A program made the translations under genes and the position numbers. Source: Alphaproteobacteria bacterium (GTDB lineage: Bacteria; Pseudomonadota; Alphaproteobacteria; Rs-D84). From it: a DNA stretch of 64,000 nucleotides. This document shows positions 8,776 through 18,532 of the stretch, piece after piece. Below the pieces are notes generated by a model, which made no database searches, was not told the DNA's origin, and was given only the letters and a program-made list of their open reading frames with translations. Positions within the stretch are counted from its first letter, which is position 1, and each line of letters starts with the position of its first letter. Location: assembly GCA_024402765.1 (NCBI GenBank), contig JAKSTC010000001.1, positions 67,170 to 131,169 of the forward strand, read 5' to 3'.

Positions 8776-10509
8776 TTATTCTGGCATTTTAATTGCCGAT
8801 TTCATTTGTTCAACAAATTCAGATAATGAAATGACTTCCTGTTTTTCAACTCCCAAACGACGCAGAGTTACAGATTTATCCGCCATTTCTTTTTCGCCGA
8901 CAACCGCAATAATTGGTGTCTTGGACAATGACAATTCACGCACTTTGTAATTAACCTTTTCGTCACGCCAGTCACCACGCGAATTAACACCCGCGTTTTT
9001 CAACTGCGCTACGACATATTCGGCATAGTCGCGATATTTTTCAGATACCGGAACAACAACAACGGGTTCTGGGGACAACCACAATGGTAAATTACCACCT
9101 GTTGATTCAAGTAATATTCCCATAAAGCGTTCAATAGAACCCAACATAGCACGATGCAACATAATTGGACGATGCTTTTCACCATCTTCACCAATATAAG
9201 ACAAATCAAAACGTTCTGGTAAATTCATATCCAATTGAACAGTCCCACATTGCCATACACGTCCCATAGAATCTTTCAGATAATTATCAATTTTGGGACC
9301 ATAGAACGCCGCATCATTTTCTGCGATTTCATATTCTATACCATTTTTATCCAATGCATTTTTAAGCGCGCCCTCTGCTTTATCCCATACTTCATCAGAC
9401 CCAATGCGGAATTCAGACAATGGACGTGTTGCCAATTTCATAGAAATTTTATCAAATCCAAATTTGCCATAAATATCCTTAATAAAGCGCAAGATTTTTA
9501 CAACCTCTGTTTCCAATTGTTCTTCGGTACAGAAAATATGTGCATCATCTTGGGTAAATTCACGAACACGCATTAACCCCGCCAGTGAACCTGCGGCTTC
9601 ATACCGATTTACCTTACCAAACTCTGCCAAATAAAGTGGCAAATCTTTATATGATTTAATACCCTGACCAAACACTAACATTCCACCTGGGCACGACATA
9701 GGCTTCACACAAAACACTTTACCATCTTGTGTTTTACCAGAATAATTATGCGCGCCATATTTTGCCCAATGGCCCGACCGTTCCCACAAACACCTATCCA
9801 TCACAGAAGGTGTTGATATTTCCTGATACCCTGCCTTTTCCTGACGCATACGAATATATTCAATCAACTTGCGATAAATTTTATAACCCTTGTCATGCCA
9901 AAATACTGCACCCGGTGCATATTCAGGTTCAAAATGGAACAGGTCCATATCTCTACCCAGTTTACGATTATCGCGCGCCGCCGCTTCTTCCTGCATTTTC
10001 AAGAATTCATCTAATGCCTCTTTGGATTCAAACGCATCAACATAAATACGTTGCAACATTTTATTTTTGGAATCACCCTTCCAATATGCGCCCGCCACAG
10101 ATTTAATTTTAAACCCATCCTTTGGTAAATCTTTGGATGATGCAACATGTGGTCCACGACACAAATCAACAAAATCACGGAAAGTGTACACAGACAATTT
10201 TTCCCCATTTGCATCATATTCTGACAACCATTCCATTTTATATGGTTGATCTGCAAAGATTTCCTTAGCCTCTGACAGTGATACAATTTTTTGTTCAAAA
10301 CGACCATCTGACTTAATCAAAGATTTCATTTCTTTTTCAATCGCCGCAAAGTCTTCTTCGGAAAAACGATGTTCTGTATCAAAATCATAATAGAACCCAT
10401 TTTCAATCGCAGGACCACCAGCAAATTTAACATCTGGATATAATTTTTTAATTGCCGCCGCCATAACATGCGCCAGTGAGTGACGAATAATTTCAATTGG
10501 ATAAGACAT
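8776..10509 (-). CDS. thrS: Threonyl-tRNA synthetase lacking the TGS domain
   Basis: 577 residues. The N2 editing domain opens almost at once with IIRHSLAHVMAAAIK (HxxxH at 10-14) and continues through RGPHVASS and GAYWKGDSKN. The class II catalytic core has motif 2 with KPMSCPGGM, where the cysteine is a zinc ligand, and motif 3 around HRAMLGSIERFMG. An anticodon-binding domain follows. The usual N-terminal TGS domain of about 60 residues is absent, and an in-frame stop lies about 30 bases upstream of the ATG, so it is not hidden by a wrong start. The enzyme charges tRNA-Thr and deacylates Ser-tRNA-Thr. It is preceded by a strong promoter. Confidence 0.95.
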   Translation of the reverse strand: MSYPIEIIRHSLAHVMAAAIKKLYPDVKFAGGPAIENGFYYDFDTEHRFSEEDFAAIEKEMKSLIKSDGRFEQKIVSLSEAKEIFADQPYKMEWLSEYDANGEKLSVYTFRDFVDLCRGPHVASSKDLPKDGFKIKSVAGAYWKGDSKNKMLQRIYVDAFESKEALDEFLKMQEEAAARDNRKLGRDMDLFHFEPEYAPGAVFWHDKGYKIYRKLIEYIRMRQEKAGYQEISTPSVMDRCLWERSGHWAKYGAHNYSGKTQDGKVFCVKPMSCPGGMLVFGQGIKSYKDLPLYLAEFGKVNRYEAAGSLAGLMRVREFTQDDAHIFCTEEQLETEVVKILRFIKDIYGKFGFDKISMKLATRPLSEFRIGSDEVWDKAEGALKNALDKNGIEYEIAENDAAFYGPKIDNYLKDSMGRVWQCGTVQLDMNLPERFDLSYIGEDGEKHRPIMLHRAMLGSIERFMGILLESTGGNLPLWLSPEPVVVVPVSEKYRDYAEYVVAQLKNAGVNSRGDWRDEKVNYKVRELSLSKTPIIAVVGEKEMADKSVTLRRLGVEKQEVISLSEFVEQMKSAIKMPE

Positions 10510-10551
10510 AATAAACTACCTTATATTTTTTAATTTGTTAGATTTTTGATT

Positions 10552-10580
10552 ATTATAATACGCGTGCACAATTCGTGCAA
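10552..10580 (-). promoter_or_regulatory. Sigma70-type promoter for thrS
   Basis: On the minus strand, TTGCAC (10580-10575) and TATAAT (10557-10552) are separated by exactly 17 bases. The -10 is a consensus match, and the thrS ATG begins 43 bases downstream. The rest of the 10510-10678 intergenic region holds only a weak 5-bp hairpin (10591-10604 area). Confidence 0.7.
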
Positions 10581-10678
10581 ATAGAAATTATACCCCCAAA
10601 GGGGTTGCAGTAGTTGAGACAAATAACAAACCAAGTAATTTCATAACGTCTTTATTGTATAACTCCATTTCCCAAAAG

Positions 10679-12673
10679 TCAATGTTTTTTACCGATTGCC
10701 CAAACCAATAGCCCCGCCAAAGCAACCAATATCAGCATCCAATAATTTAATCCTATTGTTCTGTATGGGGTTAAATGCGCTCCAAACACAAATCCATCGA
10801 GCGTTCCACGCACCCCAACCGGCAATGACGATACCACTTCGCCCTCTGCCGACACAAACGCACTTATGCCCGAATAATTTGCACGGATAATTGGCACACC
10901 CGATTCAATTGCATACCTGCGCACCATATCCAGATGTTGGTATGTTCCCGGTGTCCCACCAAACCAATTATCGTTTGTAATATTTATAATTGCATCTAAA
11001 TCTTGGCGACCAACGAGTGAATTCGAAAATATAATTTCATAGCAAATCGCCGGTGCGAACAAAAATTCTTGTTCTTCGCCATAAGGAATACTTATTAATT
11101 CAGGCCCCAATCCCGGTGTTAATTCCGCCGTTGCCTTAAAGAAACTAAACGGACTATATTCACCAAACGGTACCAGGTGCGATTTATAATACATTTCTGT
11201 AATCTGACCATCTTTATCTGCAATGACCATTGAATTATAAAATTCATTTCCAGAAAAAGTATTTGCACCAATAATTACATTATTTTGTAATGCCTGGGCT
11301 ATTGGCATAATATCACCACGTCGTGCAACAAATGGATATGTTGTTTCTGGATACACAATTAAATCGACGTCTATTTCACCCTGACCCAAATCTACCAATT
11401 CAGAAATTCTATTTTGCGCATATTGCAACATATCTTCACGCGTCATTGGTGATTTTGAGGATTGACTTGTTGCGGGTTGCACAATTCGGATAATTGGCAT
11501 TGGTGCGTCTAACCCGATATTTGCATATTCTATATTCGCCCTGCCCGCGACAAGGCCAATTCCAAACAACGCAACAAAACACAAAAATCCAAACCAACAT
11601 GTTCCACATTTTATGTTACGCAAAACGGTAACCCAATAAGCAATCAAGCCAATAATTACAAAAGACAAACCCAACGCCCCCCACAATGCCATTGAATTTG
11701 CAACGATTGGGAAACCCAACATAATATTTGCAATTGGATTCCATGGAAAACCTGTAAAGATCCATTCACGCAACCATAATATGGCACTGCACGCTAATGC
11801 AAACAAAACCGGTTTTATATTATTTCTGATTTTTTTAAATCCAATTAACCCAAATGGCAGGGCAAAAAATATTGCCCCAACAATACCGATTCCAATAACC
11901 GCAGGTATTGTCCACACAGAATATACCTGGGCCAACGCAGGCACAACATATATCGAATGCAATGTCCACCAAAACATCGCAATTGCATACATTGCACCAA
12001 ATGGCATTGCGCGCAACCATGATTTCCAAAAACCAACATTTTCATCACGTGTTGCAAAATGATATGCACCCATAAATGCCAAAACAGTTGCCCACCACAT
12101 ATTAAACGGCGCAAACCCCAACGCAGCAATCGCACCAAAAAGTGCATTTAAAATCAAATGCCACACACCACCAGATTTAATATGAAAACGATTAAAGAAT
12201 TTTATTAATTTATTTCCAGGGCAACTCGAACACAATTCACATATCGAATCTGCGTATGGATTTTTTATACCCAATTTTTGTAATATTTTTATTTCTTTGG
12301 ATTCCATAATGGTTGCTTGCTTGTTATTCAAATGATCATAGCCTAACAAATGTAAAACGCCATGAACAATCATGTGGGCGGTATGTTCTTCGACACTAAT
12401 ATTTGCATCCTTGGCTTCGCGCTTAACGGTATCGAGTGAGATATAAATATCCCCCAATAAAACATCATCACCCAATTCAAAAGACAAAACATTTGTGGGT
12501 TTATCCATACCACGATATTCGCGATTTAATTTGTGTATTTCTTTATCACCCGTAAGTGTGATTGATACCTCTGCATCTTTATACTGCGCGCCCACACCAG
12601 CATTTGCAATTTTTTCAAAATCTATATCGTATTTTTTCCAAGCACGATTATTATAGTTCACGTATACTTTCAT
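10679..12673 (-). CDS. ybeY-lnt: Fusion of endoribonuclease YbeY and apolipoprotein N-acyltransferase Lnt
   Basis: About 664 residues from the ATG at 12673 (GAGGT lies 11-15 bases upstream). Residues 1-150 are a complete YbeY, the rRNA-maturation endoribonuclease, with zinc motif HGVLHLLGYDH (His104, His108, His114). From about 160 the protein becomes Lnt: several membrane helices, then a nitrilase-like periplasmic domain with the catalytic glutamate in VYPETTYPF, lysine in YYKSHLVPFGEYSPF and cysteine in PAICYEIIF. Lnt adds the third acyl chain to lipoproteins. In many alphaproteobacteria ybeY, a CorC-like gene and lnt are neighbours, so a fusion after loss of the middle gene is a plausible origin. 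No stop or frameshift separates the parts. Confidence 0.9.
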   Translation of the reverse strand: MKVYVNYNNRAWKKYDIDFEKIANAGVGAQYKDAEVSITLTGDKEIHKLNREYRGMDKPTNVLSFELGDDVLLGDIYISLDTVKREAKDANISVEEHTAHMIVHGVLHLLGYDHLNNKQATIMESKEIKILQKLGIKNPYADSICELCSSCPGNKLIKFFNRFHIKSGGVWHLILNALFGAIAALGFAPFNMWWATVLAFMGAYHFATRDENVGFWKSWLRAMPFGAMYAIAMFWWTLHSIYVVPALAQVYSVWTIPAVIGIGIVGAIFFALPFGLIGFKKIRNNIKPVLFALACSAILWLREWIFTGFPWNPIANIMLGFPIVANSMALWGALGLSFVIIGLIAYWVTVLRNIKCGTCWFGFLCFVALFGIGLVAGRANIEYANIGLDAPMPIIRIVQPATSQSSKSPMTREDMLQYAQNRISELVDLGQGEIDVDLIVYPETTYPFVARRGDIMPIAQALQNNVIIGANTFSGNEFYNSMVIADKDGQITEMYYKSHLVPFGEYSPFSFFKATAELTPGLGPELISIPYGEEQEFLFAPAICYEIIFSNSLVGRQDLDAIINITNDNWFGGTPGTYQHLDMVRRYAIESGVPIIRANYSGISAFVSAEGEVVSSLPVGVRGTLDGFVFGAHLTPYRTIGLNYWMLILVALAGLLVWAIGKKH

Positions 12674-12771
12674 ATCCCATTGACCTCTGTTTTGTCTATA
12701 ATTTATCATTTGCTTATAGCGAATATCTTTATTACAATTATACCACAAAAGATATATAAAATTAAAATAAA

Positions 12772-14046
12772 ATGAAATCAGAATCGCGTCCTTTGGCCGA
12801 CCTTATGCGTCCCAATACAATTGACGAAGTTGTTGGGCAAACTGCCCTGCTGGGTGAAAACGGTCTGGTTCGTAAAATGGTTGAAAATCATAAATTATCA
12901 AACCTGATACTGTGGGGGCCACCGGGCTGTGGCAAAACGACAATTGCGCGCGCACTCGCCAATTCTGTGGACATGGATTTTGTCCCAATGTCTGCGGTAT
13001 TTTCTGGAACGGCTGATGTAAAAAAGGCAATGGATGCTGCGCGTATGAATCGCGAAATCGGACGCGGCACATTATTATTCATAGATGAAATCCATCGTTT
13101 TAATAAAACACAACAGGATACATTGTTACCATATCTCGAAGATGGTACTGTTGTTTTTATGGGTGCAACCACCGAAAACCCCAGTTTTAATTTGAATAAC
13201 GCGTTACTGTCGCGTTGTCATGTTGGGGTTTTGTCACCATTAAACACAGATGATTTATTAATATTAATTAATCGCGCTGAAAAATTTTTAGATAAAAAAT
13301 TACCTTTGACAAATGATGCGCGAACCCACCTTGCCCAGATATCAGATGGTGATGCCAGATTTTTATTAAATACCGTTGAGTATTTAATCAGTGCAAATTT
13401 TAAAAACGATTTAGATTCTGAAGATTTAGACAAGGTTATTCAAAAACGTGCACCTCTGGGCGACAAACACGGTGACGAACATTATAATTTAATATCTGCG
13501 GTTCATAAATCTTTGCGTGCATCAGACACTGATGCCGCACTTTATTGGACTGCGCGCATGATGACATCAGGCCAGGATCCAATGTATTTATTCCGACGTT
13601 TAACACGGTTTGCAATGGAAGATATTGGTTTGGCTGATCCAAATGCATTACAAATTGCGATTTCTGCATGGCAGGCATACGAAAGAATGGGTAGCCCAGA
13701 AGGCGACCTCGCATTAACAGAACTGGTTATATATCTGGGGACATCGCCAAAAAGCACCGCTAATTATCGCGCGCAATCTGCGGCATACGCATGTGCCAAG
13801 GAAAGCGGCAGTTTACCACCACCAAAAAACATTTTAAACGCCCCAACAAAAATGATGAAAGAAATGGGATATGGAGATGGTTATATATATGAGCCAGATA
13901 CAGCATCAGGTTTCAGTGGTCAAAACTGTTTTCCAGAAAAAATGTCCCGGCAAAAATTTTATAATCCGATTGAACGTGGTTTCGAACGAGAGATAAAAAA
14001 ACGTGTTGAATATTGGGATAATTTACGCGAACAAATTAAAAAATAA
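12772..14046 (+). CDS. rarA: Replication-associated recombination ATPase RarA (MgsA)
   Basis: 424 residues. It starts with the family signature LADLMRPNTIDEVVGQ, followed by Walker A GPPGCGKTT (about 50-57), Walker B LLFIDEIHRFNK, sensor 1 GATTENPSF and a C-terminal oligomerisation domain with GSPEGDLALTE. RarA is a clamp-loader-like AAA+ ATPase acting at stalled forks and gaps. It is transcribed away from ybeY-lnt and ends at a bidirectional terminator. Confidence 0.95.
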   Translation: MKSESRPLADLMRPNTIDEVVGQTALLGENGLVRKMVENHKLSNLILWGPPGCGKTTIARALANSVDMDFVPMSAVFSGTADVKKAMDAARMNREIGRGTLLFIDEIHRFNKTQQDTLLPYLEDGTVVFMGATTENPSFNLNNALLSRCHVGVLSPLNTDDLLILINRAEKFLDKKLPLTNDARTHLAQISDGDARFLLNTVEYLISANFKNDLDSEDLDKVIQKRAPLGDKHGDEHYNLISAVHKSLRASDTDAALYWTARMMTSGQDPMYLFRRLTRFAMEDIGLADPNALQIAISAWQAYERMGSPEGDLALTELVIYLGTSPKSTANYRAQSAAYACAKESGSLPPPKNILNAPTKMMKEMGYGDGYIYEPDTASGFSGQNCFPEKMSRQKFYNPIERGFEREIKKRVEYWDNLREQIKK

Positions 14047-14070
14047 ATCGCCAAATGGCGATTTACTTTT
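14045..14070. terminator. Bidirectional terminator between rarA and an outer-membrane protein gene
   Basis: AAATCGCC/GGCGATTT (14045-14052 with 14057-14064), loop of four. The T-rich tail is strongest on the minus strand, although the hairpin lies after both stop codons and overlaps the rarA stop. Confidence 0.7.
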
Positions 14071-14893
14071 AAAACAGTATATTTAATTTTAACCCGACCA
14101 ACAATTGCTTTTCTTCAAATTCATATTCTAGCATTCCTACATATTGTGTCCAACCAAATTGATGAACCAACTTAAAATTCATCCATTCTTGGTCACGCAA
14201 TAAATTACGACTTGTAGATTTCAAAAAATCAAATCCAGCCCCCAGACGCCATTCATCGTTCAAACGAAAATATGCTTCGGGAACAAAATTCAAATATGCC
14301 ATTCCACGTTCATCACTAAAAATCCAATTAGATTTAATAGTTCCTGCCAAACTTAGACCTTTCCATTGTTTTCCGAAACGCAACCCCGCATAATAAGTAG
14401 AGTTTGCATATTCCGGACTTCTGACTTGTTCAGAGCCACCAAATTTTAATCCAAACAAAACATCATAAACCATACCTGCACTATTATCAGAGGCAATTCC
14501 CATACGATATTTAGCCCCTAAGTCAAACGCAGAAAAACCATTTCCCCCATGATTAAAACCAAACTGATAGTGGATATTACCCTGTAGTGTAAATCTATCA
14601 TTTAAACCATAAGATAAAGTTTCACCAACACGTAAAATTTCATCATAATATCTAACATCCGTTTCAGACATGACAGATTGGGCCGCCAACATAAACAATG
14701 GATCTGATGTATCATTCGCTAGCGTATGTGGTACCTTTGCTGTTTCTTTAGCAGCAACTTCACCACCACCATACATTTGCCCAGATGATGATGAAGTATC
14801 TAAATCATCGGGTGAAAAAGTATCTGCAATTTCTATTGCATATGCCCCCGAACAAAACACACTTAAAAACACAAAAAATAAAAATTTACGCAT
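14069..14893 (-). CDS. Predicted outer-membrane beta-barrel protein
   Basis: 274 residues with a signal peptide (MRKFLFFVFLSVFCSGAYA), then a Ser/Asp-rich linker with GQMYGGGEV, and from about residue 90 alternating amphipathic strands (for example LSYGLNDRFTLQGNIHY, FSAFDLGAKYRM). It ends in LVGLKLNILF. The terminal phenylalanine and strand pattern fit a BamA-inserted barrel; no specific family is recognised. AGGGAGAAATT precedes the ATG. The next minus-strand gene is a larger protein of the same kind. Confidence 0.6.
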   Translation of the reverse strand: MRKFLFFVFLSVFCSGAYAIEIADTFSPDDLDTSSSSGQMYGGGEVAAKETAKVPHTLANDTSDPLFMLAAQSVMSETDVRYYDEILRVGETLSYGLNDRFTLQGNIHYQFGFNHGGNGFSAFDLGAKYRMGIASDNSAGMVYDVLFGLKFGGSEQVRSPEYANSTYYAGLRFGKQWKGLSLAGTIKSNWIFSDERGMAYLNFVPEAYFRLNDEWRLGAGFDFLKSTSRNLLRDQEWMNFKLVHQFGWTQYVGMLEYEFEEKQLLVGLKLNILF

Positions 14894-14961
14894 AATTTCT
14901 CCCTCATAGTAAGATAAATACTATCCAGACACAAACTATCTGGATAGTATTTTAAAAACAC

Positions 14962-16200
14962 CTAGAACATAAATATCGCCTGTAATCCAACAGAATATTC
15001 TTGATAATCACTAAGGTGAGCACCACCCCATGGATACCATCTTGTTGCTGGTTTTTTAAATTCCATATCCTCATACAAACCTGTACTACGGTAATAAACG
15101 TCAATATCTTTTGATTTAGCACTATCATATAATGCAGCACGACCGTACAAATTCAACGCAAACCAATCATTTGGTTGCCAACCAAATGCCGCTTTTAATG
15201 ACAACTGGTTATGCCAATCATAATAACCAAACAATGCCTCTATATTCAACGTCCAATCCTTGGCCAACACAGTAAAATCACCAAAACCTAATTCGCCATA
15301 GAATGCATTATCGACATCTTTTTTGTATGCTAAAAATATAGTTGCCCATTCTTCACCATCATCGCGTCCGCTTATACCATTACCATAGGTATTTCCGTCA
15401 AAATCAACAAGCCAACCACGTCCCAAGACATAAAGTGTAGATTGGGAAATTTTATATCCCGCCTTTAATTCCAATATGAAATTATTTGCGAAATCTTTTT
15501 GATGTTCAAAATAGAAAGATGTTGTTGCAATCCAATCATCGGTATCAACGATACGTCCCTGAACACCCAACCCCCACATGTTTAGACCACTTGTTGTCTC
15601 AGAATCAGATGTTCCGTTACTCCAATCAAATTTTGAATCCGTATAATCATAACGCAACATACCCATCAACGCCAATCTGTCAGTAATACCAAAACTTAAA
15701 TCTTCTTTAATAGAAAAACCAGAACCCGTCCATTTAGCACCCTGCCCATCAAGAGGAATAACATCACCCTTTGGACTGTACAACACAGGTCCTTGACCAA
15801 AGAAATCAACATTATATCTATTATAGTTATAAGCAAAATCTGTCACAGAACCAAATTTATATTGCAATGGTTGAAAAAATGGATGCGCTAAATAATATTT
15901 GCGTCTTGAACTAGACCAATCAGAAATTGATTTTGCATTTTTCACAGATCTCGCATTTTTGGAATCATCAATGCCTTTATATAATACAGCTTTTTTTGAG
16001 GCAACAGTAATATCATCTGGACAATCTTTTCCAACAACTCCCCCTGTCTTGATCTTGGTTGGATAACCAATATAATTTATATTGTTATAAACCTTAACCG
16101 ATGGGGTTTTGGCACAATTTGTGCATTTTGCAGCATTTGCATATCCAACACCCGTCATTGCCATCAAAGCCGCAACAGCAATTGAGAACTGAACTTTCAT
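14962..16200 (-). CDS. Predicted outer-membrane beta-barrel protein, larger relative of its neighbour
   Basis: 412 residues: signal peptide ending near GYANA, a CxxC pair (CTNC) just after it, and then many aromatic-rich amphipathic strands (LSFGITDRLALMGMLRYDY, WLVDFDGNTYGNG, FALNLYGRAALYD). It ends in GLQAIFMF with a terminal phenylalanine. The shared style with the 14069-14893 product (SYGLNDRFTL versus SFGITDRLAL) suggests distant paralogy. AAGGAG lies upstream of the ATG. Transport substrate unknown. Confidence 0.62.
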   Translation of the reverse strand: MKVQFSIAVAALMAMTGVGYANAAKCTNCAKTPSVKVYNNINYIGYPTKIKTGGVVGKDCPDDITVASKKAVLYKGIDDSKNARSVKNAKSISDWSSSRRKYYLAHPFFQPLQYKFGSVTDFAYNYNRYNVDFFGQGPVLYSPKGDVIPLDGQGAKWTGSGFSIKEDLSFGITDRLALMGMLRYDYTDSKFDWSNGTSDSETTSGLNMWGLGVQGRIVDTDDWIATTSFYFEHQKDFANNFILELKAGYKISQSTLYVLGRGWLVDFDGNTYGNGISGRDDGEEWATIFLAYKKDVDNAFYGELGFGDFTVLAKDWTLNIEALFGYYDWHNQLSLKAAFGWQPNDWFALNLYGRAALYDSAKSKDIDVYYRSTGLYEDMEFKKPATRWYPWGGAHLSDYQEYSVGLQAIFMF

Positions 16201-16270
16201 ATAAAAACTCCTTACTTTCTGATGTCAATTATATCATAAAAACGAATCAGAAAAAAGCACTTTCTATAAT

Positions 16271-18493
16271 TTATAAAATATGACGTTTATTGTTTGCATC
16301 TGGGGCACTAACAATACCTTCTTGCTCCATCTTTTCCATAAAACTTGCCGCCTTGTTGTAACCAACACCTAATCTGCGTTGCAGATATGAAATTGTTGGT
16401 TTTTTATCACGCAATATAATTTCTTTTGCCTGGATATATAAATCTGCATTTTTGGCTTCTTTACTATTATTGGCATCCACACCAGCACCATTTCCAACCG
16501 CAATACTTTCTTCGGATTCCGTAACACCACTAACATAATCAGGACTACATTGTTTGCGCAAGAAATTACCAACTTTGGTCAATTCATCATCAGATATAAA
16601 CGCACCATGTATACGCACAGGGATACGGCCGGCCTCACTAAACAACATATCGCCACATGCCAATAATTGTTCAGCACCTTTTTCGCCCAGTGTTGTCATA
16701 GAGTCAATAACACTTCGCGCCTGGAAAGAAACACGTGTCGGGAAATTCGCTTTGATAACACCTGTAATTGTTGTCGCATCTGGTCGCTGTGTCGCCATAA
16801 CCAGGTGAATACCTGCTGCACGTGCCTTTTGTGCGATACGCTGAACACAGGCTTCAACCTCTTTCCGGGCGAGTGACATCAGGTCTGCAACCTCATCAAT
16901 AATAATAACAATATAAGGCATATCAGACAAATCGACTTCTTGTTCTTCAAATAACAATTCGCCTGTTTCTTCATCTGTACCAACAGGAACCTGACGCGTA
17001 ACCGTTTCGCCACTTTCACGCTTTTCTGCTGCGATTTCATTATAACTTTCTATATTACGTGCATTCAGAACCTGCAATTGTTTATATCTTTCTTCCATTT
17101 CACGCACAGCCCACTTTAAAACATTAACTGCCGCAGCCGCATCCAATTTTACAATTGGTGTAATCAAATGTGGAATATCATCCCAGAATCCAAAATCAAC
17201 TCCCTTTGGATCAATAATAATCAACTTACATTTATCGGGCGTAAAGTGATACACGATTGATGTGATAATAGATTGAACAAATACAGATTTTCCAGACCCA
17301 GTTCGACCTGCGATTAACATATGCGGCATTTTTGCCAAATCGTAATACATTGGATTACCACCAATATCCACCCCCAGCGCAAGCGGTATACGAAACTTAG
17401 AATTTATAAAAAACTCATTATCTATCAGTGTTTGATAGCGCACTGTTTGCGGACTCATATTAACCATTTCTACACCAATTAATTGTGTGCGCGGAATATG
17501 TGCAATACGAATTTTTTCGGTTGCCATCGCACGCACCATATCGGTCACAGTTTTACTAATATCTGCCATACGAACACCATCTTGGGGCATAAATTCATAC
17601 AATGTAACGATTGGCCCTGGGCGAATTCCTGTAACCTTACCAACCACACCATAGTTTTCAAAATTAGCCTCCATCAATTCGGCTGTCCGTTTCAATTCAG
17701 GTGTAACAATATTTTTACCAAATACAGATTTTTGTAAAAACCGGGGATCTGGTAATTGAAAATCTTCCGCCATGGCACAACTAACCGCCATTGGCACCAC
17801 ACGCCTGCGCGATTTTTTCTTTGTTTTTTCTTCTTCCTCTACTTCTTCGTCTGTTTCTTCTTCTTCGTATTCTTCTTCAGCTTCTTCTTCTTCAACCTCT
17901 ATTGGTGCAACAATATGGAATGCGGCAAGTATCCATCTGATAACACGCCAAACCTTGCGTCCAATAGAGACAATATTATCCCACTTTATATTTAATAAAG
18001 CACCAGCCAACAAACAAAAACCAACCAACAACAAAGCCCCGACCAATACACACCAATTCCCAATAAGTGAATAAACATCAGATGCAGCAATAAAACCCAA
18101 CATTCCACCAAATGATGACTTTGGCACAACCATTCCAATACCAGCACTACCTATACACAACGCAATGAAAGTTCGTAAAAAATTATATTCTGGTGCAAAA
18201 GTATCTATATCGCCAACCAAACACGCAATTCCCCAACGAATAACACATAAAAAGATAAATAACGTGGGAACAAAGCCAACACCATATCGCAAAAAACCGA
18301 CAATATTTCCCATTATTGACTGATTGCCAAATGTACTGGCCGTCGCCCAACCATCTAAATACGGATTATGAAAGAACAACGCAAGCACCGCCCATAGTCC
18401 CACCAGCACCAACACCACACCTGCAATACGGGTCAAGCCATGCTTTAATGCCACAGAAAAACTTTCTGGTAAAAAACGTTTTCTCGATTCCAT
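16271..18493 (-). CDS. ftsK: DNA translocase FtsK
   Basis: About 740 residues from the ATG at 18493; a TTG at 18529 would extend it by 12 residues, and neither start has a clear ribosome-binding site. Four N-terminal membrane helices (about 20-190) lead into a short linker dominated by glutamate (a run of acidic residues around 210-240). The motor follows, with Walker A GRTGSGKS and Walker B IIIIDEVADL, and then the gamma domain ending DANNKRHIL (QRRLGVGYNKAASFMEKM), which reads KOPS sites. FtsK pumps chromosome termini through the septum and activates XerCD. It lies directly after the PAP2 gene. Confidence 0.94.
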   Translation of the reverse strand: MESRKRFLPESFSVALKHGLTRIAGVVLVLVGLWAVLALFFHNPYLDGWATASTFGNQSIMGNIVGFLRYGVGFVPTLFIFLCVIRWGIACLVGDIDTFAPEYNFLRTFIALCIGSAGIGMVVPKSSFGGMLGFIAASDVYSLIGNWCVLVGALLLVGFCLLAGALLNIKWDNIVSIGRKVWRVIRWILAAFHIVAPIEVEEEEAEEEYEEEETDEEVEEEEKTKKKSRRRVVPMAVSCAMAEDFQLPDPRFLQKSVFGKNIVTPELKRTAELMEANFENYGVVGKVTGIRPGPIVTLYEFMPQDGVRMADISKTVTDMVRAMATEKIRIAHIPRTQLIGVEMVNMSPQTVRYQTLIDNEFFINSKFRIPLALGVDIGGNPMYYDLAKMPHMLIAGRTGSGKSVFVQSIITSIVYHFTPDKCKLIIIDPKGVDFGFWDDIPHLITPIVKLDAAAAVNVLKWAVREMEERYKQLQVLNARNIESYNEIAAEKRESGETVTRQVPVGTDEETGELLFEEQEVDLSDMPYIVIIIDEVADLMSLARKEVEACVQRIAQKARAAGIHLVMATQRPDATTITGVIKANFPTRVSFQARSVIDSMTTLGEKGAEQLLACGDMLFSEAGRIPVRIHGAFISDDELTKVGNFLRKQCSPDYVSGVTESEESIAVGNGAGVDANNSKEAKNADLYIQAKEIILRDKKPTISYLQRRLGVGYNKAASFMEKMEQEGIVSAPDANNKRHIL

Positions 18494-18532
18494 ACGGAGT
18501 ATTTTATCATAAAAAAACAGAAAAAACAAAAT

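Noticed and set aside
10588-10668. 26-codon minus-strand frame with three Thr codons before thrS, possible attenuator leader peptide
   Set aside because: It ends upstream of the thrS promoter at 10552-10580, so it would not be on the thrS transcript; three Thr codons and a 5-bp hairpin are too little evidence.
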